A DNA stretch of 64,000 nt from Yamagishiella unicocca (lineage: Eukaryota > Chlorophyta > Chlorophyceae > Chlamydomonadales > Volvocaceae): NCBI GenBank assembly GCA_003116995.1, contig BDSL01000063.1, positions 62,001-126,000 of the forward strand, read 5' to 3'. Under the pieces are notes generated by a model, which was not told where the DNA came from, did no database searches, and saw nothing but the letters and a program-made list of their open reading frames with translations. Position 1 is the first letter of the stretch. Each line of letters opens with the position of its first letter. This document shows positions 21,401 through 32,939 of this stretch, piece by piece. Both the position numbers and the translations under genes were made by a program.

Positions 21401-22472
21401 TGGAGTAGTTCACTAGTTCACTGAAGCGCCATTACAATCGGCTAGACCGAAGTTGATGTGGGCAGGCGCACTACGCCGTGCGGTATATGCGGCCCTCAGT
21501 ACGCTTGAAGAATGCGTGTGCCCCACCCTCCACATCCTGGACGTCTTCCTGGCCATACGCACCTCAAGTTGTACACGCAACGCGTCCTCCCATGAGAACT
21601 CAAAGCAGGGCCCCAGCAGCGCCCTTTTCTTGGGGAACGCCAGGCATTCCCTACAAGGATGATGACGTGAGCTGCAGTAAACTTGGAAAGGGGGACCTGG
21701 CCACCGCTCACCCGTTGTCAAGGAATATAAGACCACCATCGTCTCCAAGCGCGGATGTTGCAACCTGCTGCCGCTCTCTGTGCGTCACCTGCCGGCTAAC
21801 AGGTGGCGGTCGTCGCGCCCCGGCAGCTGCCCGGCAAGGCCCTGCGCATTTACCATTTTATATATATTACGTGACACGCACCTTACGTTTAGAACCTTTA
21901 ATGACACCGAACGGCAACTGTTTCGCGCCTGACCACGCGTCTTCTCCCTCTACGTTCGAATTTACTCCGCACCTTTCCTAGGAATGCAGCACGCCGGCCC
22001 TCCACGATTGGTTAAAGATATCATCTGGCAACAATGCGCCGTAGCTGGTGGCGTTCAAAGCTCAAGGGTTGTTACGAGATGAGAGCCTCCGCTCTGTCAC
22101 TGTCAGATTGCCCGCAGTGTCAAGCTTCACATAGAATGTCCAGACTTGAAGTTTATTGTTGCAGACCAAGGTCAAGCGCGCCAAAGTCCAACCCAACCTG
22201 CACGGCAAGGGAAAGGTACGGCTGTTTTCCCTTTCGGTCAGAAAAAACTCCAAGAGGCCTGACATGCTGAAAAGCTGCACGATAGCGACGGCAGTTTGCA
22301 TACCCGGCATCATGGGCCTGAAGCCGTTGGTGTAAGGTCGGCTGGACGTCGCAGTTATGCGCTCTCGGTTGTATGTTAGCAGTGACGGGGCTCCTTTAGG
22401 GCATGAGACTAGACAATTGTATATGACCATGAGACCAATTGGTGCGGAAACATAGTCGACGTGGCCTCGGAA
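18478..22472. other. Intergenic, no gene recognised
   Basis: About 4 kb between PTH2 and the bromodomain gene. The part 19500-19860 is AT-rich. Many open frames of 60-90 codons occur, but none has motif support or a consistent splice chain. A TATATATATTA stretch at about 21860 is too far from the next start codon to call. Upstream non-coding exons of the next gene could lie here. Confidence 0.4.
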
Positions 22473-25400
22473 ATGGACGAGGCGACACGCTCTTCTCTTC
22501 TGCGGGTGAGCGAGATGCTGACACATTGTATATGGCATAATTGCGGAGGAGATTTTGGTGTCTGATGGCCCCAACCCAGGAATGACCGTTTGCCCACATT
22601 TGCCCACATTTGCAGGTCGTCACAGCGGTGATGCAGAAGGAGGAGGCACAAAAGTTTTTCAATAAGCCCATTGACCCTGCTGAACATCCTGGCTATTTGA
22701 TACGCGTTCAGGTCAGCCACGGGTGGGCGGAATGGCCCAGGGCACTGTCCAAAGCGGCTGCTGCACGAGTCGTCAGGCGACGATAAATCTTTCATGGCAG
22801 CAGGGCGGGGATTCTCCGGCACGAGTCTCCTCACCAGAATGTGTCAACTCCCGTGCCCCGGCACCCTCCCACCCGTCGTCGCCGCTGACACAATTATCTC
22901 ACGCACCTGCGTGGTTAAGCAATTAATCGCCGCTTGTCACGTAGGCCGTTGGACTTCTTGGCGTGCTCGTTCCTTGCCATCTGCCCGCTTTCGCGCCCAG
23001 GGACCTGCCTAGGACGCATTTCCTCGCGCCGGCCAAAGCCCGCCCTCGACCCATGCCTTACCACCCCCGCTCCACCCTTCTCTCCATTCCCATTCCCCAG
23101 CGGCCTATTGACCTGGGTACCGTGCGCCACAACCTGCTGTTGGGGGAGTCGCCGTACAGCTCGGCCGCCGCGGTTCTGCAGGACGTACAGTTGGTGGGTT
23201 GCCATGGCCTCACGGCACCTCACGGGAGAACGAATAGCCATCGTGTTGCAAATCGGTTACTCGGGGCCGGTGAAGGGAGGCCCCTGATGCCATGGTGCGG
23301 TGGTGCTGTCCCGCGCGGCGGCGGAGTACGCCACGTGGCAGCGGGGCGAGCGGGACGCGCTGCGTGGGGTGTCCAGGAGGGGTCAAATTGCAACACACAG
23401 CAGTGCGTCACACAGCACAGCAGCGCATCAGGCAGCAGTATACGACCTGGTGCGGTGCCCGTGGCCCGGACAGCTCTGGCCGGGGGCGGTGCCGCTGGCT
23501 GCGGAGCGCACCTTCCCCGCCTCCGGCTACCCGCTGACCTCGCCCCTGCTACCCCGCTGGCACTGCAGGTTTGGTCCAACTGCGCCGCCTACTACCCGGC
23601 AGGACATGAGGCGCGAGCCGCGGCGGAGCTGCTGTCTCGAACCTTCACGCACATGTACCGAGCCGCACAGGGGCAGCTGCGGCCAGCTCAGCAGATGCAA
23701 CCGCAACAGCAGCAGATGCAAACACAAACGCAACAGCAGCAGATGCAAACGCAAACACAACATCAGCAGATGCAAACGCAAACACAACAGCAGCTGCAAA
23801 TACAACAGCAGCAGCAACAACAACAACCGCAGTCCCAGCAGCTGCAATCGCAACAGCTACAACCGCACATTAAACCGGAGCCGCAGCAACAACAGCCGCA
23901 GCAATTCCAACACCAACGCCAACCGCAACTCCAGCACCAGCACCAGCATCAGTCAATGCCGCGCTACAGTTTTGTACCAGACCACAACTCCTCCGCTGCA
24001 CCAGGTGCGCCTACGCCAGCCCTTGCCGGCGGCCGGCGGCGGAGGGGGGTTGCATAAAAACCGTTTTACGCAACGGGACGCGGCGGAGGGGGGGGGAGCG
24101 GCCAGCGGGTCAGAGGCAACCGCGGCTCGGCTCCACCCCTCCTGCTTTGCAGCCCAGTGTGTGGGCTATACCCGGGCAGGCAGGGGTTGCGGTCACCTGG
24201 TGGGGTTTGATGCGCGGGGTGGAGGGCGGGGTGTTGCAGCGGCGTGCCGGGGGCGGCAGGGGATCTGGAAGGCGCCGAAGGAGCGTCCGGGGCCGCGACA
24301 CGAGCTCAGGCAGGGCAGTTGGCACGGAGGAGGTGCTGAGGCAGCGGCCTGCCTGCGGGTACCACCAAAATCCGACCTGGGTCTGGCGCCTCGCCCAACT
24401 CCCAATGCCCAACTCCCAACGCCCAACTCTCAATGCCCAACTCCCAATGCCCAACTCCCAACGGCCAACTCCCAACGCCCAACTCCCAATGCCCAACTCC
24501 CAATGCCCAACTCCCAACCTCACACCTGCCGGCTGCACCCTACTCCTGGCACGTAGGGAGCGGCGGCAGCAGCCACCCGCCGTCCGGGGGCGGATCTGAC
24601 AGCGCCCCGACGCAGGGAGCGGCGGGGGCGGGGGCGGCGGCAGCGGCGGCGCCGGGGGCAGCGGCGGCGCCGGGGGCGGTAACGCCAGGGTCCTGTGAGA
24701 AGGCCCGCATCGTGCACCCCACGGGCGGGCCTAAGCTCAAGATCTCCTCGCAGCCGCACCCGGCCGCGTCGTCGGGTGGGACGCACCCTGGGGCTGCAGC
24801 AGCCGGGGCGGCTGGGGCGGGCCCGGGGGGAGGTGGCGGGGGGAGCGGGGCGGCGGCGTCTTGGGGCTGCCAGTCCGGAGGCGGCATGGCGCCCGCGGAG
24901 GAGCCGCACGAAGAAGGCGCCGCGCGGCCAGCCGGGGCGTCACCCTCGCGTGAGTGGTTCTGGCAGAGGGAGCGAGCCAGGGAGGCGAGCGAGCCAGGGA
25001 GGCGAGCGAGCCAGGGAGGCGAGCGAGCCAGGGAGGCGAGGGAGCAAGGGAGGCGAGGGAGGCGAGGGAGGCGAGCGAGCCAGGGAGGCGAGCGAGCCAG
25101 GGAGGCGAGGGAGCAAGGGAGGCGAGGGAGCAAGGGAGGCGAGGGAGGCGAGGGAGGCGAGCGAGGAAGGTTGAGAGCGGATCCCCACGTGGGGGAAAAG
25201 GGGCGCAGAGTGAGGCAGAGGGTGCAGGCCCTCCAAAAGCCAACTGATGCTCCATGGCTTCGCCCCGCTAACACACGCCATGCCTTCCTCCTCTCCTCCC
25301 CTCCTCTCCTCCCCTCCTGTCCTCCCTTCCTCTCCCCCGCTTCCCCGCAGAGTCGCCCGGGTCGCCGGGTAGCGCCCGCAAGCGGGCCGCCCTGTTGGGT

Positions 25401-28400
25401 CCGGGGCACGTACCCGGGCCGTCCAACGGCATGATCCCCGTTACCTCGCACCCCCAGCTGCCGCACTCCCACTCGGCAGTCAAGAAGCCCAGGGGCTCGG
25501 CCGGCGGCGTGAAAGAGGAGGAGGAGGAGGAGCAGGCGGTGGGTTTGGGTTAAGGCGGGGGGTAGGGGAGCGGGGCGGGGCGGGGGGATAAGGTTGCGGC
25601 AGGTAGACAGGGACCGCGGGACCGGGGGAAGCAGTCGATGGCTGCGTCTTCAGTGAATCCGGACCCGCCCGCGCCGCCCCGCTTTCGCCCCGCTTTATGG
25701 GTGTTTGTCGCTCCACACACACCCTGACCGCCGCCCGGCCTGTTTGTAAGTTCCTTGGAGGTTCGCAGCTCAAGCTGAGCGGTCAGCGAGCACACACCGC
25801 CTGCCGCCTGCCGCCCTCAACACCCCCTTGCAGGCAAGCGGCGGATTGCCGGCCGCCACCGGCCCCATGTCCATCTCGGCGTCTGGCTCCGTCGCCGTGC
25901 CCGCCGCCGCCACCGCCCCGGCCGCCCCCACGCCGCCCGCCAGCGGCCACGGCCCCGTGCTGCTGCCCGGCGGCCGCTGCGACGTTTGCCGGCGGCTGAA
26001 GAAGGGGCGCTGCGGGACCACCACCTCGTCGCTCAAGTGCGAGTACCGCCGCCTCAACAACTTGCCCTACGCGGATCCCGCGACCGGTGGGTCGTGTAGG
26101 GGAATGGGTGGGAGGGGGAATGGAGGGGGGCTCGAGGGAGACCCGTGGATGTCCGAAAGAACCGGAGGGGGGAGGGGGAGTCTGCGGCGGGAGGAAGAAC
26201 TTGGTTTGGGTTAGCGCCAGGGAGGGACTGGGAGGGGTGAGGGGTGGATTGTGATTGGGGTTGCGGGGCTTGGGCCGAAGGGCAGCTAAGGAACGTGAGG
26301 GGGGGAGGTGTGGGAGGGGAGGGGAGGTCGGGGGCTATACGATACGGACGCTGCTGCTGTGCGGCAGAGGTGGAGGACTCTTGAGGCAGGCAGTGGAGGG
26401 TAGAGAGGAAACCCGCGGGGACGACACAGGCGCAATGGACGGGGGAACACTGCTCGCCCCAACAATGCTCACCCCACCACCAATGCTGACCCCACCACCA
26501 ATGCTCACACCACCAATGCTCACACCACCACTACTCACCCCACCAATACGGTGGCTGGCCGCGACCTCAAACCCGCCGTTGCATCCGCACCCCCCTACCC
26601 CACCCTACTCCCCCTCCCCATGTTCCAGGCGAGCGGGTGATTCCTGCCGGCTACCTGGCCTCTTCCGAAGAGGAGGAGGATGGCGGGACGCCCTCCGCAG
26701 CGCACCCCCACCCGGGGCTGGGGCCACCGGCGGCGGCCGGAGGATACGGCTCCATGCAGCGAGCCCAGTCGGAGGGCGCCGCTCCCTCGCACAGTGGGCC
26801 GGGGGGACCGGGAGGGCCGGGGGGCGGTCACTACACGCGCGGCGGCGCCGCGCATGCGGCGGCCGTCGCCGCCGCCGCGGCGGCGGCGGCCTCGTCCCCC
26901 GGGCCGCACCACTCGTCCATGGTCTTCGGAGCGGACAGCGATTGTGGCCCGGTGAGCACCGTCACTCCCACGCTGGGTGGCAGCGGTGGCGGCGGAGGGC
27001 CCGCGATCAAGCCTGTGAGGACCAGCACCCGACCGGGGCCCAAGCCGGGGGCGCGGGCGGGGGCGCGGGATGCGGCGCACGCGTCCTCGAACGGTTCTCC
27101 CGGCGGGGGGGCGAAAGGGGGCCATGGCGGCTCGCGGACGCCGAAGGCCGGTGGCGGCGGCGGTGGGGGCCGAGGGCACGGCGGCGGCAGCGGCAGCGCC
27201 AAGTCCAGCAAGCTGAGCGCCAGTGCGAAAGCCTTTGGCTCGGCACCTGCCGGCGGCGGTGGAGGCGGTGGAGGGGGAGGGGGAGGAGGGATGTCCGGCC
27301 GGGTTCCACATCTCATGATGGATCCAGAAAGCGAGCTGCTGCTGGATCCTGATGAGGAGCTGGCGCTGGCGGCGGCTGCCATTTTCGACACACCTCCATG
27401 TGAGGAGTCTGGGGGCGGCGGCGGCGGGCGGCGCAGCTCCGGCAGCCTGATGATGGACGAGGACCTGCTGGGAGGGCTGGGGGGTATGCTGGACGGGGCG
27501 CTGCTCGGGACCAATGACATGGACATGACGTCGGCGGTGTCGCGCCAGCCGCCGCCGCTGCAGCAGGAGCGGCAGCGGCGGCTGAGCAGCGGCGACGACG
27601 GCAGCGGCAGCGGCGGCAAGCCGGTTGCGGCCAAGGTGCAGACGGTGGCGCAGGCTCAGGCGCAGCTGCAGGCCGCGCAGGCAGCGCTGTCGTCGGCGCA
27701 GGCGCGGCTGGCGGAGCTGGACCGTAGCTGGCTGGTGCTGGAGCAGCAGAACACGGAGCGGAAGCAGAAGCTTGCGGAAGCGCGGGTACGTGGGGCTAGG
27801 GCGGGGCGGGGTTGTGGGTCTGGCAGAAAGGAGGGGGCGGGACGGGGTGGAGCTGGGGTGGGGCGGGACGTGCAGGTCCCGGTGGGTGTCCGGGAAACGG
27901 ATGCGGGAGCGGGCGTGAGGCATTTGGGTTGGGAGGGGCATTTGGGTAGGGAGGGGCATTTGGGCAGGGAGGGGCATTTGGGTTGGGAGGGGCATTTGGG
28001 TTGGGAGGGGCATTTGGGTTGGGAGGGGCATTTGGGTTGGGAGGGGCATTTGGGTCGGGAGAGACAAATAGGTTGAGAGGAATTTGGGGTGAAGGGGGGA
28101 TTTTGGTTTGAGGGGAATTTTGGGCGAAGGAGGAGTTGGGGTGAAGGGGGTATCTGGGTTAGGGAGGCATTTGGGTTAGGGAGGCATTTGGGTTGGGAAC
28201 GGCGTTGCATTGCGAGTTGCGAGAGGAGTTTTGCGGTGCGGGTCCATCCGCCAGACTGTGTGCGCCGCTCCCCTTGTTGCTGCTCTGGTGGCCGCCCTCC
28301 GACGCAGGCCGCCAAGCTCAAGGAGCTGGACCGGGACAGCATCGCGCTGCGGGCGCGGCACGGGGTCACGGAGCACGCCCGCGCAATGGCAGGTCGCGCC

Positions 28401-30224
28401 ACGGAGCTGCGGCAGCAGCTGGAGCGGGCCAGGGCGCAGCTGGCGGCGCTGGGCGGGGCCTCAGCCGGGGCCGCCAACGGCGACCACGGGACGGCGACAG
28501 CGGCGGCAGCGGCGGCTGCTAGCGGCGGGCCGGGAGCCAACGGCACAGCAGGCGGTCTCCTGGGTTCCATTGCGGCGTCGCACCCAGCCGCTGGTGGTGA
28601 CGTCGTGACCATGAACGGGGCCGCCAGCGCCAGCAGCGTAGGCGGCACCCCGCCCGCCTGCGACGCGAACGACTTCCTGCTGCTGGACGAGGGGGCGGGC
28701 GCCGAGCCGTCGCCCGCGGCGGCGGTGGCCAGCGCCGGGAACAGCGCCGCCGCCTGCAGCGGCCTGGTCACGGGCGGCGGGGCAGGAACGGGGGCTGGGG
28801 TGGGCGTCAGCAAGGAGGTGGTCATGCCGGGCCAGGGGCCCTTGGGGGCTGGAGCCGGGCCGGGCGGAAGGGCCCTGGGGGGAGGTGACGGCGGCGGCGG
28901 CGGCAGCCTGGCGTCCGGCGGCATCCTCCCCGGGCCGCAAGCCGCAGCCGCTGCCCTGCAGTCTCACGACCGGGGGCCAGGGTCGCAGCAGCAGCTTGTG
29001 CTTCAGGGGGACGGCGCGCGAGTCGAGCTGCGGTCGCACCCGGGCAAGCAGTCCGAGCAGCAGCTGCAGCTGGAGAAGCAGTCGTCCTGTGCGTTCCTTC
29101 CCCAGCAGCTGCAGCAGCACCAGCAGCACCAGGTAAAGGCGGAGCAGCAGCCGCAGATGCCATGCCCACCCACGGCGCCTCAAGGTGGTGGGGGAGGAGC
29201 GGGGCTGGGGGCGGGTTCAGTGGCGGGCGTGGACCAGCAGGCTACTCAGTCAGGGCAAGGGCAACCGTCCCAACTGCCGGACGCGAGGCTGGCCAACCAA
29301 CATAACAGCCCACCGATGCTCCCCGGGCAGCAACAGCCGCACCTGCAACAGCAGCAGCAGCAACAAGCACAGGGGCAACCCCACTTCGATGCACCAGCGC
29401 ACTTGAAGCAGCAGCAGCAGCTGGCGTTGCAGCAGCAGCAGCAGCAGGCCCTGCAGCAGCAGCAGCAGCTGGCACTGCAGCAGCAGCAGCAACAGCAGCA
29501 ACAACAAGCCATGCAGCAGCAACAGCAGCAAGCGGCCCTGCAGCAACAACAACAGCAAGCAGCGCTGCAGCAGCAGCAGCAGCAAGCTATGCAACAGCAG
29601 CAGCAACAGCAAGCCATGCAGCAGCAACAACACCAGCAACAAGCGATCCAACAGCAGCAGCAACAGCAGCAGGCACTGCAACAGCAGCAGCAGCAGGCGC
29701 TGCAGCAGCAACAGCAGCAGCAAGCGCTCTTGCAGCAGCAGCACGCCATGCAGCAGCAGCAGCACATGCTGCAGCAGATGCAGCAGCAGGTACACCCGTT
29801 GATGCAGCTCCCGGCGCAACAACAGCAGCAGCAGGTGCTGCAGTACCAGCAGGCCGCCGCTGCGGCCGCGGCAGCCGCTGTCCAGCAGCAGCAACAGCAG
29901 CAGGTGCTGCTGCAGCAGCAGTTCTACGCCAAGCAGCAGCAGCACCTCCAGATGATGCAGCTGCAGATGATGCTGCAGCAACAGGCGCAGGCGCAGGCCG
30001 CAATGATGCGCCCGCCCCTGCAGGTGCCGCTGCCCTCGGTGCCGGCGGTCAGCAAGTCGTCGCCGCCTCCAGCCCACGTCGCGGCCGTGTCAGGCCAGGC
30101 ACAGGCCGCGGCGCCAGCAGGCCAGCAGGACCCGGCGCAACAGCTCCAGGGCGGGCAGGAGTACGGCGGGCAGGTCCCGGGCCACGGGCAGCTGCTGCTG
30201 CAGCCCTCCGCAGGGACCGTGTAG
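22473..30224 (+). CDS. Large Gln-rich protein with atypical N-terminal bromodomain
   Basis: This is probably a nuclear chromatin or transcription cofactor. Nine phase-consistent exons: 22473-22505, 22616-22711, 23101-23193, 23569-24004, 24557-24949, 25351-25538, 25834-26086, 26629-27785 and 28308-30224, about 1,520 residues. The ATG at 22473 is the first after an in-frame stop at 22410. The bromodomain spans residues ~8-110: [36 protein letters not shown] and [15 protein letters not shown]. The normally acetyl-lysine-binding Asn of the NCxxYN motif is Tyr here. Then come poly-Gln, a Gly/Ala-rich region, a Cys motif [20 protein letters not shown] followed by C, an acidic patch SSEEEED, a coiled-coil-like stretch [20 protein letters not shown], and a very long Gln-rich C-terminus. 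I do not recognise an orthologue by name. The acceptor at 24557 is the least certain boundary. Confidence 0.75.
24055..24080 (+). repeat. Dispersed repeat fragment in bromodomain-gene intron
   Basis: TAAAAACCGTTTTACGCAAC and the following CGGGAC are identical to the plus strand of 15651-15676 in a GTPase intron. This links two genes by a shared non-coding element. Confidence 0.75.
24395..24520 (+). repeat. 14-bp minisatellite (AACTCCCAATGCCC) in intron
   Basis: About nine tandem 14-bp units (AACTCCCAATGCCC / AACTCCCAACGCCC) lie in the intron before the exon at 24557. Confidence 0.92.
24955..25180 (+). repeat. GAGGCGAGCGAGCCAGG minisatellite in intron
   Basis: Purine-rich array of GAGGCGAGCGAGCCAGG and GAGGCGAGGGAGCAAGG units, beginning just after the GTGAGT donor at 24950. 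Confidence 0.92.
26460..26545 (+). repeat. CCACCACCAATGCTCAC minisatellite in intron
   Basis: Short tandem units around CACCACCAATGCTCACCCC in the intron before the exon at 26629. Confidence 0.8.
27910..28200 (+). repeat. 18-bp minisatellite (GGGAGGGGCATTTGGGTT) in intron
   Basis: About eight tidy 18-bp units (27918-28065) are followed by degenerate GGCATTTGGGTTGGGA-like units to about 28200, inside the intron 27786-28307. Confidence 0.93.
29310..29800 (+). repeat. CAG/CAA codon repeat encoding poly-Gln
   Basis: In-frame CAG and CAA runs in the last exon of the bromodomain gene encode long Gln tracts interrupted by Ala, Leu and Met. The mixed CAG/CAA usage argues for a maintained coding sequence rather than a pure microsatellite. 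Confidence 0.9.
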
Positions 30225-30786
30225 AGGACTTGAGGCCACTACTGCCGCCTGGCAGTAGCACGGCGCGCAGGCTTCGGGCGGAGCAGCGGATCACCGCATC
30301 ATCAGGTCGTCGGGCTTCGGGTTGGCGGGACGCCGGAATCGCGACATGGGTTCTCTGCGGCCTCGGCCAGGCGGGGACGATCGTGGTCATCTTGGGCACT
30401 GCAACTCGGCCCGTCGGAGCCGTCGCTCTGGCCGCTGAACTGACAGCTGAGCCGAGCTGCGGACGCGGCTGAGCAGGGATGAGGCGCCAGCAGGGCACCG
30501 AGAGCGCTCCCAGCGGCAGTAGCAGTACCAGTAGTAGCAGTAGCAACACTACGAACGCTGCTACAATGCGGCTTGACAAAGCCGTGGGGCACGTGCGCGT
30601 GGCGCCGGGGGGAGCTCCTGGGGCCAGGCGGTTTCGGAGCGCCACACTAAACACCCCGGGCCCCCACGGCGGCTTGGCGTCCCCACGGCTAGGACGACGA
30701 GGTGGCTGGGCATGACTAAGCTGCTGAACGGTAGCATTCCGGAGTGCGGTGCGGTCGGTGGAATGTACGGCCAGGACTGCTGCTGT

Positions 30787-30791
30787 TGTAA
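30787..30791 (+). terminator. Candidate polyadenylation signal (TGTAA)
   Basis: TGTAA lies 563 bp after the stop codon of the bromodomain gene and matches the volvocine polyadenylation signal. The assignment is by position and motif only. Confidence 0.45.
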
Positions 30792-32939
30792 GTTGTCAGT
30801 TGTACGAGTTGGCTGGGCGCTGCTGCGCGAAGCGAGGTGGAGCATCCGCGTGGAGTGAGAGGTGACGGAGCAGAGAAGAGCATGGTGGTGGCGCGGGGGC
30901 GGGGGCGGGACGCCTCGTTGAGAGTTCATTGCTTGTGTGGACGTGTCACTGGGGGCCTTGGGCTGGGTGAGCGCGGCGGGTGGAGCAATACACAGCGGAG
31001 CGCGGCTGGGTGCTGCGGCGGAGGGCGGCGTGAACGTGGACGTGAGCCTGCATTCCTGGTGGGGCAGCCCTGCTCCGGCGGCTGGGCGCATGCGCTGTGG
31101 CCTGCGGGACCGCGCTCCATACGGAAAGTACTTTTACCGGCGGTGGGTGGGGGGTTGGCGGAGGTGAGGGCCTGGGGAGGCCTGGCGGAGGACCCCGCGG
31201 CGGCGGTGTTGCTGCCTGCCTGACCGGGACTACCGGGACTGTCGGGACTGCCAGTGGCGGCGCTGCAGCGGGGGGGGGGTGCTGTAGCTGCCTCGCTGCA
31301 CCCGCGGGAGGGCGGGGACCGAACGCACGACGTGGTGGGGTGGGTTGGAAGAGGAGGCGTCGTGGGAGGTGGCTGCGCTGCTGGCGGGCGTCGAGGCGCC
31401 GGGTCTCCTGGCCGAGAGGCGGAAAGGGGGGAGGGGTACTGCCACCGCCGGACCCCGAAGAACCACTCTGGATGTACTGCACCCCCATCATCTCGGTCGG
31501 GTGTGTGTTTGTATGCCACCGAGCCGGCTGTGAGTGTGGTGCGTGCAGGCAGTCGCGGGATGTCTGATGCGAAAGAGCTGGGGTGGGGTGAGGTTTGGGT
31601 GACTGTCGACGCCACCCGTGCCACGCCGCCGACACGTGCTTGCGGGCTCTGCATGGGGGCTCCCCACGCCGTATCGTACGGCATCATGTCATGTGCCGTA
31701 CCGGCACCGCGCCGAGGAGTGCCCCCCACGCCGCCACCCCCGTTGCCGACCCGGCTGGGCGGCCGTGGGTGCGCGGTGGCTGGGGGAGGCGGCAAGCGGC
31801 ACCGCGCCGCAGAGCAGGAGGGGGGGCTGCCGGCGCAGGGCGCTGCACCTCCTTACGCACAGCCTCGTTGGCAGGTGAGGGTCGCCTTAGCGCCCACTTG
31901 ACTCTTGACGTGAATGACGCACTCCTGCTCGTGCCAGCCCTAAAAATGTAGAGCCCACCGGGGGCGGGGCCCCGCGACCGCAAGGCCGTGGCTGGCCTCG
32001 CCTGAGCGTACGGTACCGTGGGAAGGTGGCGAGAAGACCCGGTCACACGGCAGGCGATACCGTGAGATGGGGGGGCTGGCGTTCCATGACGCGTTGAGTA
32101 TTTGTCGTTTTGCTCGAACGGAGCGCTCTTCTCTCTTGCTTAGTTGGGACTGCTTGGACGGGGCGATGACGCTGCGGCGGGCTCCTTGTGACGGTACGCC
32201 GCCCGCGCCTGCCCCGGAGGTGCCTGGCCTGAAGGTCGCCCGGAGGACATGATGTGAGGCGATTTTTCGGCGACGCACTAAATCTAAAACATAATCAACG
32301 GACGCGGCTGTGCCACTGTGTTAGTATGTTGGTGCGAGGTGGGGCTGGTGTGGAGCATATGCTATGGAACCGTACCTGCGATGCGTTTCCTTCGCGGGGG
32401 AAATGGCCCATCGCGGAATGACAGAGCGGTGCTCTGTGTGAAATGAGGTTCACGGCGATGGCACCAAGTTTATGCCGATATGCGTGTGGCGCCCTGATGC
32501 TCGTGCATTGGAGGGTCGCCAACGCCGTTATTTCCGTTGAGGCTGCCCGTCTTCCTGTCTATCCGGCCGATTATCACGAGAGTTCGAGGTCTATGGCTAG
32601 TGTGTCCGGTAACTCCATAAGTAGGTTAGTTCCCATTGGTTGAGTAGTTGTTTTGACGGCACTGTATGACGCAGCCCGAAGGACGGGCTCGCTGACTTCC
32701 GCACCGAAAAAGACAATAAGGAAAGGGGCCGGCTTGTGATACCTCATTCATTTAAGATAAATTTTGCACGCTCCTGACGATCCTGCTTAAAGCAGCGCAA
32801 TCTTTAGGAACTTGACGCTCCGCTGTTATAGACATGCCTCTGACCGTCTGTGTTGTGGCTCGCAACCCCAGTCACGGACTCCTCATATGCCAGGCGATAT
32901 GCAAATATGCTTTAGGAGTACGATTTACAATCGTTACAG
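30792..32939. other. Intergenic or unresolved 5' exons of the next gene
   Basis: GC-rich sequence with long overlapping open frames on both strands (about 30926-31900) but no family motif. A frame at 32443-32610 (MRFTAMAPSLCRYACGAL...), which ends at a possible GTAACT donor near 32609, could be a 5' exon of the gene that follows. I could not connect it in phase. Confidence 0.35.

Noticed and set aside
22062..22607. Minus-strand ORF of 181 codons overlapping the bromodomain gene start
   Set aside because: No motif support; the plus-strand exons in the same stretch give a coherent bromodomain.
28089..28307. Start of the 711-codon ORF at 28089 as a separate gene
   Set aside because: The first ~70 codons translate a minisatellite-like intron. 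The acceptor at 28307 joins in phase with the upstream bromodomain exon.
30926..31900. Long overlapping ORFs on both strands in GC-rich DNA
   Set aside because: High GC lowers stop frequency. The translations are Pro/Arg/Ala-rich without motifs, and no splice chain fits.
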